Below, in pieces: positions 12,836 to 22,627 of a stretch of DNA of 64,000 nucleotides. Origin of the DNA: Brachionus koreanus (taxonomy: Eukaryota > Rotifera > Eurotatoria > Ploima > Brachionidae); assembly GCA_016987375.1 (NCBI GenBank), contig PJRA01000005.1:2763296-2827295 (forward strand). Direction: 5' to 3'. The position numbers and the translations under genes are program-made. The notes below the pieces were generated by a model. It was not told the origin of the DNA and ran no database searches. It saw nothing but the letters and a program-made list of their open reading frames with translations. Position 1 is the stretch's first letter. Each line of letters starts with the position of its first letter.

Positions 12836-13744
12836 ATGATTTTAAACGACACTTTCTACAATCAAACAAAAGAATTATCAACTCAATCAAAATTAAATCA
12901 ATTTATTTTCTTGACAACATATATTTTGGATTTTTTCAGTTTATTTTTTATTTACAAGACAAAAAAGAACCTAAATAAAACTGAATTTAACATTCTTATT
13001 TGTTTATGTGTTTCAATTGTGATTGTAAAATTGAGATTCACTTTTATGCTCTATTTTATGGAGAGAAAAGATAAAAATTTTGACCCAATTCTTTGCATTG
13101 CTTTTTTTTCAATTACCAGTATGGACATAGAATATTATTTGATTCTATTCTATTATTCATTATATCATTTATCATTTTTAAATCTTTCAACATTTTTCAA
13201 AAAATTAAATGCCCTAATAAACAATTCAATTATTTTTTATATCTATTTGTTTATTACATATTTTTTAATTGCAACAGTGTGTACTCTATATTCAATTTAT
13301 AGTCAAAATATTTTTTCTAGAAATGACCAAATGAATAAACCATTTTGCTTAAACTTAAATTATTCATCTAAAACACTAATTTATATGACTTTGTTGGCAT
13401 TATCTTCACTTTTGTCTATTCTCATTTATTTAGCATCACAAATTTATTTATTATCAAGAATATTTAGAAATGGCAAAAGTAAAAACCAGCGAGATAGAAA
13501 AAATTTTCGAATTATTTTCAAATTTTTTTCATATTCTATTCTTTCTAGTGTGGTTTTTGTTTCAGCTTTTTCAAATTTTTTTGATATTTATAGAAATGAG
13601 CGAATAAGTAAATTGATTCTTTATGTTATTTATGCTTTAGTTAGTTTTCAAACATCTATTTTTATTGTTATACATAAAAAATTAAAAAAAACTTTAATTG
13701 AAACTATTTGGAATGCAAGTAAAGTATTTAAATTTTCTTTTTAA
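12836..13744 (+). CDS. Divergent seven-helix GPCR-like receptor, copy B
   Basis: A single-exon gene of 302 residues, 139 bp downstream of copy A on the same strand. It has the same seven-segment profile, an N-terminal glycosylation site (NDT), a matching segment 3 (YYLILFYYSLYHLSFLNL, compare FYSILFYYSLFHLACIK in copy A) and the same pre-segment-6 block, here QRDRKNFRIIFKF. Segment 7 lacks the NP of copy A and has VSFQTSIFIVIHKKLKKTL. The two proteins are clearly paralogous but well diverged, so the tandem duplication is not recent. Function is unknown; assignment to the rhodopsin-like superfamily is an inference from topology. Confidence 0.75.
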   Translation: MILNDTFYNQTKELSTQSKLNQFIFLTTYILDFFSLFFIYKTKKNLNKTEFNILICLCVSIVIVKLRFTFMLYFMERKDKNFDPILCIAFFSITSMDIEYYLILFYYSLYHLSFLNLSTFFKKLNALINNSIIFYIYLFITYFLIATVCTLYSIYSQNIFSRNDQMNKPFCLNLNYSSKTLIYMTLLALSSLLSILIYLASQIYLLSRIFRNGKSKNQRDRKNFRIIFKFFSYSILSSVVFVSAFSNFFDIYRNERISKLILYVIYALVSFQTSIFIVIHKKLKKTLIETIWNASKVFKFSF

Positions 13745-14257
13745 ATTTAATTCTAAAAATCTTACTATTTTTAAATATTTAAGAATGAGAAATATTAATT
13801 TTTAAATTAATTAAATTTTAAAATAAAAATTATAAAGTATCAACAATTTTATACATTTGTTCTCAAATTCTAAAAACATCTTTAATTCTTACATGTTATA
13901 GAAGTCTCAAAAATGGATAAATGGAGTTTAAGCTTAAAACAAAAAGAATTTTTTTTCAGAAATCAAAAATCAGTGAAAAGTTTAAAACAAAGCAAACAAA
14001 CTTTGTGCAACCTCCTTGTTCATGCTAAAATCAACTAACTTGTTTAACTAGTTGATTAAAGCCTTCAATTTTTGCTTTTCTAGAATCAAATGAAAAGCTT
14101 TTATTTTTTCAAATAAAAAATATTCAAAAAGGTCCGTTTAGATTTGTATAAAAAAAATTTTTTTCCAATAAAAGCTAAAGACATGACAAACAGTCCAACT
14201 CATAAGCAAGTTTGTCATATTTATGACTGTTATCTAAAATTTTAATAAATTTTAATC

Positions 14258-14627
14258 AATACAATAAGAAGACACAATCTGGATTATTTAACAAACTATA
14301 AATTTTACAAATTTTTACTTATTTTATTTTATTTACTTATTTTTATCTATTTCCAAACATGAGGGTTGAAAAGAGGGCTACGCCGCTCGAAACTGCCCTG
14401 GAGTTACTCCAAAATTATTTTTCAAAAAAAAAAAATCTAAAATTTTAAGGATTGTTTTTGAGGGAAAGAATTTTGGAGTAACTCCAGGGCAGTTTCGAGC
14501 GGCGTAGCCCTCTTTTCAACCCTCATGTTTGGAAATAGATAAAAATAAGTAAATAAAATAAGATAAGTAAAAATTTGTAAAATTTATAGTTTGTTAAATA
14601 ATCCAGATTGTGTCTTCTTATTGTATT
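14258..14627. repeat. Near-perfect foldback, 159-bp arms and 52-nt loop
   Basis: Left arm 14258-14416 and right arm 14469-14627 are reverse complements over 159 bp with only one mismatch noticed. The innermost 45 bp of each arm is relatively GC-rich (contains GGGCTACGCCGCTCGAAAC) within an otherwise AT-rich unit. No coding potential. The near-identity of the arms means it is young or kept by conversion. It could be a foldback transposon, a MITE with very long termini, or the template for a long double-stranded RNA. Confidence 0.9.
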
Positions 14628-14859
14628 ATTATTTTTTTTTCTTGGCAAGCTAAATTTCTAAGAAATCTGAAATTTTCGTTTTTTGGAAAAAATGTAAATT
14701 TGGATTTAAATATAAAATTTAATTAGGATAAAATTTATTTAAGGTTATGTAAATACCTTCTTTTAGCTAGTATCAAATTATATAATATGATAAATAAATG
14801 ATTCATTATTGTCGATTAATTTTTGTAGAACTACTATTCATCAAAATTATGTTTTCCTT

Positions 14860-14990
14860 ACTAGTAACTAAGACAATCAGTTATTGAACAGAAAAAGATG
14901 ATAATCAGAAGAAGGAAGATCTGAGCAAGAAGGAAGATATAAGTTGAATGAGAAACAAGTTCGATCCCTTTCGAGCTTTTCATTTAGAGT
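14860..14990 (+). mobile_element. Tc1/mariner-related fragment
   Basis: A stretch around 14865-14935 aligns by eye with 2553-2625 in the cadherin intron (shared words such as AAAAAGATGATAATCAGAAG). Since the latter lies upstream of a transposase QDNA box, both are probably scraps of the same mariner family. No open frame remains. Confidence 0.35.
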
Positions 14991-15159
14991 CTTCGTTTTA
15001 TAATTTTTTTTGGAATTAAATGAACAGAGTTAGACATATCACTTTGAAGACCATTCAATTCTTTTTATTTATTCTGCATGACTATTTTTTTACATAAATT
15101 TTTAAATTTAAAAAAAAACACAAAATTCTATGACTCAACATAATTCTAAATTTTTTAAG

Positions 15160-15285
15160 CTAAAAAATTTTTTTGGTAAATTTTTGCTAGTCAAACAGTT
15201 TGCTTTAAATCCCATTTTAAAATTAACATTTTTAAATAGGCCTAGACTAAGTCGATTTAGACTTAAGTCATAAAATGTGTTATTG
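15160..15285 (-). repeat. SINE-like repeat copy, family B
   Basis: The segments TTTTTGGTAAATTTTT and TTTTTAAATAGG-CCTAGAC occur here in the same order as at 16170-16280, with the tRNA-like T-arm region decayed (CCTAGACTAAGTCGATTTAG). It is a second, older copy of the element described at 16150-16325 and lies just 3' of the HEBP gene. Confidence 0.4.
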
Positions 15286-15445
15286 AACATTTTAAAAGTT
15301 TTTTAAAGCTTATTATTTCATTAATTTTGTTTTTAATTTTTATGATTCTTTTTTTAAGATTTAAATTAAAAATTAACCATTAAATTAAAAAAAGCTTTAT
15401 TAAAAAAACACTATCAGACAATAAAAGATTGATTGTTTGATTGAT

Positions 15446-16078
15446 TTAGTTGATTTTTTTCAACCAAACTTCATTTGTTCTGTTAATAGGCTTAAACGGT
15501 GGATCATACCCTGCAGTCATGATATTTACAGCATCATAGTTTTTGGCCTCATCACCCAGTGCATTAATTAAAATGTCTCTTTGTTTCAGATAGTCGTCAG
15601 TAGTTGGATAGCCTCCAAATTTTATCACTGCTACGGTCATCTCAGGCTCTTCTCTAAGAAAAGTATCTGAACTAGTAGGAATCGGGGTTCCGTTCTGTTT
15701 TTCAATAGGAACAAAAAAACCCATTGTCATCTTTACCTGAGAGGTTGGTTTTATGGTATCATTACTATTGTACGCAACTGTTACAGGAGAAGTCATTGAT
15801 ATTTTTTCCTTATTCTGATTCTCACCACTAATGTAATTAAAAAGTTTGTAGAACATTTTGGATTGATAATCTGATTTGTAGTGATCAGCTTCCCCTTCCA
15901 TGGAAGTTGATACCCATTTTGTGGCTAAATACTTTCTAATCTCCATGTTGTCTCCTAAAGTCTTGATTACTTCATAGCTGGGTCTCTCGATTTCAATGCC
16001 CAAAGCAGACTTTATTGATTTGATAAAACTCATATTTAAAACTAAGAATAGAATAGAAAATTTTAAATTTGACTTCAT
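15446..16078 (-). CDS. SOUL/HEBP family haem-binding-like protein, secreted
   Basis: A single-exon gene of 210 residues from the preferred start at 16078; an upstream in-frame Met at 16102 adds only eight residues before the signal peptide (MKSNLKFSILFLVLNMSF). After the signal come family blocks: RPSYEVIKTLGDNMEIRKY (the SOUL YEV...YEIR-type opening), KISMTSPVTV (conserved M-T-x-PV), MTMGFFVP and FGGYPTTDDYLKQRDILINAL, ending with AGYDPPFKPINRTNEVWL (YDPPF..P..R.NEVW is a hallmark of the family). Members bind haem or porphyrins, or act as membrane-perturbing factors; binding is not demonstrable from sequence because axial ligands are not conserved. A 40-bp fragment of this gene recurs at about 17036-17076. 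Confidence 0.92.
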   Translation of the reverse strand: MKSNLKFSILFLVLNMSFIKSIKSALGIEIERPSYEVIKTLGDNMEIRKYLATKWVSTSMEGEADHYKSDYQSKMFYKLFNYISGENQNKEKISMTSPVTVAYNSNDTIKPTSQVKMTMGFFVPIEKQNGTPIPTSSDTFLREEPEMTVAVIKFGGYPTTDDYLKQRDILINALGDEAKNYDAVNIMTAGYDPPFKPINRTNEVWLKKIN

Positions 16079-16149
16079 ATTTATTCTAATTATATTATGC
16101 AATATAAAACATTATTTATTTGAATTTATGTAAGCATGCACGGGTATGT

Positions 16150-16325
16150 TACATATTCCAACTTATTTAAAAAATGTCTATTTTTGGTAAATTTTTTCCA
16201 TAGGAGTTCAAATAAGTCGTAATTAATAAAATTTTGCCTTTTTAAATAGGTCCAAAAGGCCTAGACGAGAATCGAAATCTCGACTACTAATTTTCTAGTC
16301 TCTGAGCTAAAAGGAATTTTAAATT
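16150..16325 (-). repeat. tRNA-derived SINE-like element, family B
   Basis: On the minus strand, from about 16318 downward, a box A-like TTTAGCTCAGAGACTAG is followed by a perfect T-arm (CGAGA-TTTCGAT-TCTCG, about 16270-16288) containing box B. The distance between boxes is too short for a normal tRNA and the acceptor stem does not pair, so it is a SINE head or pseudo-tRNA. The adjoining body shares words with 15160-15285. Confidence 0.45.
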
Positions 16326-16514
16326 TTAGTTAATTCATTTTTTGAAAAAAATTTCAATACAATAAATTAAAAAAAAAATTAAATTTTAATTTATCTTATA
16401 AATATGTTTGTAATAATTTTAAGCTGAAAAACCTGATACAAAATTTAAAAATTGTACACATGATTATTTGGGAGTACTCTGTTTAGTCTTTAAATATTAT
16501 ATGATTAATCAGGA

Positions 16515-16587
16515 GCCCTTGTAGCTCAGAGGTTAGAGCACTAGTCTCGTAAACTAGGGGTCGCGAGTTCGATTCTCGCCTGGGGCT
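16515..16587 (+). tRNA. tRNA-Thr (anticodon CGT)
   Basis: This is a complete 73-nt cloverleaf without an intron. The D-arm is GCTC-AGAGGTTA-GAGC. The anticodon arm is CTAGT-CTCGTAA-ACTAG, with anticodon CGT reading ACG (Thr). The T-arm is GCGAG-TTCGATT-CTCGC. The acceptor stem GCCCTTG/CTGGGGC has one T-T mismatch and one G-T pair. Internal boxes A (TAGCTCAGAGG) and B (GAGTTCGATTC) are good, and a run of nine T follows directly as pol III terminator. The acceptor mismatch leaves a small chance that it is a young pseudogene. Confidence 0.88.
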
Positions 16588-17029
16588 TTTTTTTTACACA
16601 AAAAATAAATTGTTGAAAATTAAAATTAAGATTTTGGCATGGCGTTAAAATATTAGATTTGTTTTTTGATAATGTTTTAAATTAAAAAAATTCCATTTTT
16701 TACATAACAATAGAAAATTAATACTTTTTAAAACAGAAACTGTTGTTTATTTGGGCTGATCCTATCCAATAACTTTCACATCTATACCTGAGTTATTAGT
16801 TTCAAGGGTCATTTTTGATATTGTATCGGCCAGTTAGATGTTACCACTAACCCTCGAGCTTCATACTGAAATTTTGATTTCTTTGTAACTAATTTAAATT
16901 GTTAGATAGCTGAGTATTTAGCCCTATGCACTTGTAGTTGATATTAGTCGTTCTTTTTAAGCCACCAACTTTTTACTTCAAATAGAGACTGTTGCTATGT
17001 TTATTTAATTGTTTAAGAGAAAATAACTA

Positions 17030-17080
17030 ACTGCTATCACTGCTACGGTCATCTCAGACTCATCTCTAAATTCTCATTTA
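17030..17080 (-). pseudogene. Fragment copy of the SOUL/HEBP gene
   Basis: Bases about 17036-17076 repeat about 40 nt of the neighbouring HEBP coding sequence (15624-15660 region) with two or three substitutions; the shared core is ACTGCTACGGTCATCTCAG. Orientation is the same as the gene. Flanking sequence from 16740 to 17030 is not recognisably HEBP, so only a scrap survives from a local duplication. Confidence 0.6.
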
Positions 17081-17201
17081 CTAATTTTAAACATGGCGAA
17101 AATTTTTTCTCCAGTATAACCATTGGAAAAAAAAGTATTTTAAAAAAAAGTTTTGAATAAATATTTAAGAAATTTTATTGAAATAAATCAAAAAAAAAAT
17201 T

Positions 17202-19026
17202 CTAATCTTGCAAATCAGCCGGTTCATTAAGTTCGTCTCTAAAGTAGTCCATCAAATGATGTATTTCGATGACTCTATTTCGATTTCGTTTATATTCCTC
17301 TTCGTCGTGAATTTGCTCAATCATTGTGTTGGACCAATTTTTTATTTTGGAAATCATGTCATCTTCGCGTGAGTCAATTTTTAAAGTATGCACATCATGT
17401 GAAGTCTGTAGTGCATTTACAACTGTATCTTTGTCAATATAAAGCTAAAAAAAAATTAATACAAAATTAATTAATAAAATATGGAATATATATTATGTAC
17501 ATCTCTTAAATCATCCGGGAAGTCATCAGATACTTCGCCTTTGATCACTTTTTCTAAAGTAGACAAACACAACTCTTGCAATTTTTCAAATTGAATATTT
17601 TCTAAATCTCTCAATTGGCCAAATAGGCCTTGAATCTGTTCAACAAAATTATTGACCATCTCAGACAGATTCCTTTCAAATTCTCTAATAATCTCTTCCA
17701 GTTGATCAACTACTTGTATTTCCAAGGACATCAATTTATCTGTTAGCTTATTCACTTCTTCATTGCACTCATCTAATTTGGCTTCTTGGACAATTTGATC
17801 TGTGATATTATTCAATTCCTCAAAAACCTTGATTAAAATTATTAGTTATTTAAAATAAAAGTTTTTATATTTTAATTTACAATTTTTTTATACTCAACAT
17901 AAGTATTGATAGCTGCCGATGCTTCTTCAGTATTGACATCTTTGGCCTCATTAAGACATTTCCAAAACTCATTCACTTCATTTTCACGCAAATCTTTTTG
18001 TGCTTTGCCATAATCGTACATTTCTTTGCAAACACTGACAAATTTGTCATGATACTCGGTCAAAAGCTCGTCTGCTCCCGGTGTTAGATTTAATTTTTGG
18101 CCTTCACTGTCTTCATTATACAAACTCAAAAACAATTCATCACTATTCAGGCCCTCAACATAAGCTTCCTAAAAAAAAAAATTAAAAAAAAAATTTTTTT
18201 TTTAATTATTAAAACTTTATTTAGTTGGGTTTCTTTTTCTAATGTTTGTTTTTCTTGACGAATCTTTTCCTCTGCCTCTTCATTACTAATTATTTGGCCA
18301 ATATCTATTTCAAATCTCTTCAAGCCTTCTTCTCTCTATTAAAGGTAAAAATATATTTTTTTTAAATTAAATTTTTTCTTTTTTTACCAAACTTTCATCA
18401 ACCAAACGATAATCCAAATAAATTATTTGTGTCAAATGAGCTAAGACAAATGGAACAAATTCTGGTTTTTCACATACCGGATTTCCTTTGAGACACAGGG
18501 TTTTCAGCTCTTTAAATTGTCTGAGATATAGAGCAAAGTCGTAGTCGTTTAGTTGATTGCTTCCGATAGAAAAAACTTCCAAATTTTCCAAAAAATTCAT
18601 ATTTTCCAATTTAGAAATTTGATTGTTGAACAAAGAAAGATCTTTTAGTTTAGTTAAACTTTCTAATCCTTCTATTTTTTCAATATTGTTGAATGACAAG
18701 TCCAGCCATTCTAAATTTTTTAAATTCTCCAAGCCTTCAATTTTTTCAATGACATTGTTATCAAGTTGAAGCTTGATCAAATTGTTGAATTGCCACAAAT
18801 TTTCAATTCTTAATATATCTAGATAAATAAAAGTTAAATAAAAATAAATTAATTGGAAAATTTTACTTTGAAAGTCAAGCCTCAGTGATAGAACTTCTTC
18901 ATAAAGTATACCCTCTTTCTTAGCTATATTTCCAGCTTCATCTTTAGGGCCTTGCTCTTCAATGCATGTTTCCAGCATTTTATCATCAATGACAGATGGT
19001 TCAACAGTGTCATACAAACGACTCAT
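17202..19026 (-). CDS. DRC3: Dynein regulatory complex subunit 3 (DRC3/LRRC48)
   Basis: DRC3 is a subunit of the nexin-dynein regulatory complex that links outer doublets in motile cilia and flagella. Six exons: 19026-18867, 18818-18388, 18335-18216, 18168-17881, 17827-17501 and 17444-17202, separated by introns of about 50-60 nt; reading phase holds throughout. The N-terminus (EPSVIDDKML, KKEGILYEEVLSLRLDF) is strongly DRC3-like. It is followed by SDS22-type leucine-rich repeats (LDNNVIEKIEGLENLKNLEW, LSFNNIEKIEGLESLTKL), an LRR-cap ending LTQIIYLDYRLV, then a long acidic coiled-coil region. The C-terminal block LKIDSREDDMISKIKNW also matches the family. About 520 residues, the usual length. 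An AATAAA signal follows the stop on the minus strand near 17170. Confidence 0.95.
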
Positions 19027-19739
19027 CTTAGAACTGGTCTTTTCGTCAATTTAATTCCCTTGGATCGTTTATGAATTTTCAAAGTTTAATATTTAATTTT
19101 TTCAAAAGAAAAATATTACTATGGCAACCGTTTAGATGATGTTTTGTTTAGTTAATTTTATTTCGTTTAAATTAATAAGATAATTAATAATATTTAATAG
19201 ATTTATTTGAATTTGGTTCTAGAAGATAATAATTATTTTAAAATAATCCATGAAATAAGAAATCCTGATTAGAGTCAATTAGCTGCTATTTTTGAATTTA
19301 TATTAAAAAATATTAAATAAATTAAATTGGACTTAGACTCTTGTACATTTTCTTATTTATCAGCTGACATTATCAATGCTACATTTTAACTTTAAAAATT
19401 TTTTACAAGGTTATCTCATGCGTCCCTTTTGGTTAGATTGGTCAAATTTTAAAAGCATTAATTTTTTTTAAAATCAAATTTTTTTATTTTTCAGTCATAT
19501 AAAACTTAACAAGTGAAAAATTAAATTTCCTTTGACTTAACATTTCAATGTTCGTTCTTTGTTCATTTTTTTTTGGTTTCCTTTTTTTAACATATCATTA
19601 GAAATTTAAGCATCTTTGGCAAAGTTTTTACTATTAAAATATTATTCTTTCCAACGTTAACTTAAATGCTGAAATATTAACTCGTATTTCAAATTTTTTT
19701 ATGATAAACAAATCAAAATAGTTTTTTAAAAAATTTTGT
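19027..19739. other. Intergenic AT-rich sequence upstream of DRC3
   Basis: No coding exon or RNA gene seen. It contains the presumed DRC3 promoter next to 19026 but no motif I can defend. Confidence 0.4.
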
Positions 19740-20474
19740 TTTGTGGAACAAGGCTCGTTGCTCTTCTTTTTACTTGTTCAAGTCTAAATATTTCCTTCTT
19801 TAGATAAGGACTCCATGCAGGTGCACAGTATTATTGATGCGGTCTAACATGTGTTTTATAAAGTTGCAACAACGATTGACTATCCCAATACACAAATGTT
19901 TTCTTGAGAATACCAAGCAAGTTGTTAGCTTTTTTAACGCAGATATCAATTTGATCATTCTATTTGAGTTTGTTGTTCACCATTACACCAAGATGGCGCT
20001 CAGTTGTAGTCTCAATTAATTCAACTCTCAAATCATCAGCATTTAACATTGATTTTTTGCTTAGCAATCTTTGAGTTGCCAATATACACTACTTTGTTTA
20101 TACTTATAGATAAACGATTTTACGCACAGATGAGGCTTGATGAGCTAGACAGAAACAAATCAATAGGGACCGATGGCATTCATCCATATGTACTCAGAGA
20201 GTGTAGTGATGCATTATGTGAACCGTTTTCTTTGTTGTTTAAATTATCAAACGAATGGTGTATGGTACCAGCGTGTTGGAAGAGAGCAAATGTTACTCCA
20301 GGCTACAAGAAGAAAGGTGGTAAAACAAATCCTGAAAACTACCGTCCAATATCGCTACTATCAATATTAATAAAAATAATGGAAAAGCTAATAAGAGATG
20401 AAATGGTAGTACATTTATCGGAACACAAATTACTGTCTGTTCATCAACATGGATTTATGCATAGTAAAAATTAA
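19740..20474. mobile_element. Non-LTR retrotransposon remnant with inverted 5' part
   Basis: Two reverse-transcriptase fragments of one LINE family meet head to head near 20105. On minus, 20100-19745 encodes the region after the YADD box (HLGVMVNNKLK, ICVKKANNLLGILKKTFVYW, RLEQVKRRATSLVPQ). On plus, 20113-20472 encodes the early RT region (GTDGIHPYVLRECSDAL, KGGKTNPENYRPISLLSI, QHGFMHSKN). The family looks CR1/jockey-like. The order, with the inverted earlier segment on the 5' side of the 3' segment, is what twin-primed insertion produces. Stops interrupt the minus part. Confidence 0.8.
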
Positions 20475-21115
20475 TTTTGTTGATAAAAAATTAAAGAAGA
20501 AAAAAAACTCGATTTAAAAAATAAATAAATAAATACATGGTTAGTTATCTATTATTTATGTCAATAAATATTAATTTTGATGTTTTTTTTAACTTCTTTT
20601 AGGAAATGAAAATATTTAGGCTCTATTATTTTATAGAGCATTAAATTTAACATATAATTAGGTTATTGTTTTAGAATAACAAGAATTTAAAAATCGAAAA
20701 AGTATCCGAAATTTAAAAAGAGCAAAATTTTATGGCCCAATTTAAAAAAAAAGATATTCATGGATTACTGATCTTGAAGAACAATATTTCAATTCGATTT
20801 AAAAAAGAAGATAGAAAAGAAAAATATTAAAAAATATTTTTAGATACATATGATACGAAAAGGCTAGTATTCTAAATATAAACATCTCAGTAAATAAACA
20901 TAACAAAAATAGAACACAAATAGAAAAAATTAAGACAAATTGCGCAATTGAGAGGAAATTAAAAGAATGGTAACAAATTGGAATTTTTTTTTGTTATTTA
21001 ATTAAACGCGGGTTTTGCAATTAACTAAAATTTCCGATTGATTTTAATATAAAATAAATTCAAAAAAAAAATTTTAATCAAAAAAAATAAAAATAAAATT
21101 TTTTCTATAATCATC
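20475..21115. other. AT-rich flank upstream of Y-box copy 1
   Basis: No gene seen. From about 21117 to 21152 it becomes the 5' leader shared with copies 2 and 4 (CATCAAAAAATCGACCAACA). Confidence 0.4.
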
Positions 21116-21152
21116 AAAAAATCGACCAACAAGCATTTTTTGAAATATAAAC

Positions 21153-22178
21153 ATGTCGGATTCTGCAGTACAACAAATAAACAATACCGAGACTGTTCAA
21201 GAACAAAAAGTTGAACAAGTGTCTCAAGAACAAGATCAACAAGAACAGCAAACAGAGACGCCAAAAGCTCAAATTGTCAAAGAAGTCTTGCAAAATGGTG
21301 TAACTGGTACTGTTAAATGGTTCAATGTCAAGAACGGCTATGGTTTTATTAATCGAGACGATACCAAAGAGGACGTGTTTGTGCATCAGAGTGCCATTAT
21401 TAAAAACAATCCAAACAAGTACAAGAGAAGTTTGGGTCAAGAGGAAAAAGTTGAATTCGATATTGTAAAAGGAGAAAAAGGAAACGAGGCAGCCAATGTA
21501 ACTGGACCGAATGGAGCTCACGTTCAAGGTTCGGAATATGCTGCCAATAAACGTAAGCCAGGTTATAAACGAAGAAACAGACGCCGAATTAGAAAATCAG
21601 ATCAAGAACAAACAAGTGGTGATGGACAACAAGATCAACAGCAAGCTCCAGCATCAACAAATGAAGATCAGGCCATGCCAAAAAGAAGAAATCAATACAG
21701 GCGAAGACAACAAAAGTCATTTCAACAAGGTCAAGATCAACAAAACGATCAGCGAGATAGAGAACAACTAAATAATCAACAGCAGGAACAAATCCAAAAT
21801 AGACCACCAAGACAGCAACAATACAGAAACGGTCCACCAAGAAGACCAAGAAGAAACTATCAGCCAAGACCAGACATGGATATGCAACAACAAATGAATC
21901 AATCTGATCAACGAGTTTTTTACGGACCAAGAACTTACAGACCAAGTACTCGTGGTGGATACAGAAATCAGTCGTTTGACAATCCAATGAGACCAAGAGG
22001 ACCATTTAATGAGTTCAGGCCTCGTGTTCATAATGTTCCAATTTTTTTGTCCGATCAAACCTTTTTTTCAAACGAAATACCCTATTTTTCTCGTCAATTG
22101 GGTAGTTCTTTTTATCGCAAGTCAAACTACAAATATTTAGATTCAGTAAATTATCACTCAAATGAAAGTCAAGTTTGA
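21153..22178 (+). CDS. Y-box (cold-shock domain) RNA-binding protein, copy 1, divergent tail
   Basis: An intronless gene of 341 residues. Residues about 1-45 are Gln/Glu-rich. A cold-shock domain at about 50-120 carries the nucleic-acid-binding motifs [19 protein letters not shown] (RNP1) and DVFVHQSAI (RNP2) and the Y-box signature [21 protein letters not shown] basic, Gln/Arg-rich tail follows. Family members bind single-stranded mRNA and DNA and package messenger ribonucleoproteins. The first 284 or so residues are identical to copy 2 (minus, 25944-26993). From about base 22003 the two suddenly diverge: this copy ends in an FxS/Y-rich tail ([20 protein letters not shown]) without RGG repeats. 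AATAAA signals lie at 22215 and 22222. It may be functional with an altered C-terminus or an incipient pseudogene. Confidence 0.9.
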   Translation: MSDSAVQQINNTETVQEQKVEQVSQEQDQQEQQTETPKAQIVKEVLQNGVTGTVKWFNVKNGYGFINRDDTKEDVFVHQSAIIKNNPNKYKRSLGQEEKVEFDIVKGEKGNEAANVTGPNGAHVQGSEYAANKRKPGYKRRNRRRIRKSDQEQTSGDGQQDQQQAPASTNEDQAMPKRRNQYRRRQQKSFQQGQDQQNDQRDREQLNNQQQEQIQNRPPRQQQYRNGPPRRPRRNYQPRPDMDMQQQMNQSDQRVFYGPRTYRPSTRGGYRNQSFDNPMRPRGPFNEFRPRVHNVPIFLSDQTFFSNEIPYFSRQLGSSFYRKSNYKYLDSVNYHSNESQV

Positions 22179-22627
22179 ATTTTTATTCCTAGCTTTTAAA
22201 TAATTTTTATTTCTAATAAACAATAAAAACTAATTCTTCAATTTATGCTTAAATTTTAATTTTTTTAATTTTAACTAAATTAAACAAACATTTTTTAAAC
22301 ATTTCTAAAGAAATCATCAAAGAATTTCTTATTTAAAGCATCCCATATCAAATAAATTTCCTATGCTCTTGTTATTGGAGGCTGTTTTATTTTGAATTTT
22401 TCTAAAAGCAGTCACCTGTTTCAATTTTAAGCTTCAAAAAAAAAATTTTTTAAATGAATTTTTAAAATTCTATTTTTAATTTAATAAATATTCTGTGTTA
22501 ATTTACTTTAATACAAGAAAACAAATAATTTATTTATTTTAATAAGCTAGAATTCTAATTTATTTATTAAGAATTTTTTTGCACTTTTTTAGAGTTAAAA
22601 TTTTATTTTATAGAAACTAAATTTAAT

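Noticed and set aside
21589..22058. Long antisense open frames over the Y-box genes (also at 26150-26557 and 31222-31562)
   Set aside because: They mirror the low-complexity RG/Q-rich coding strand; composition of the sense strand explains the absence of stops.
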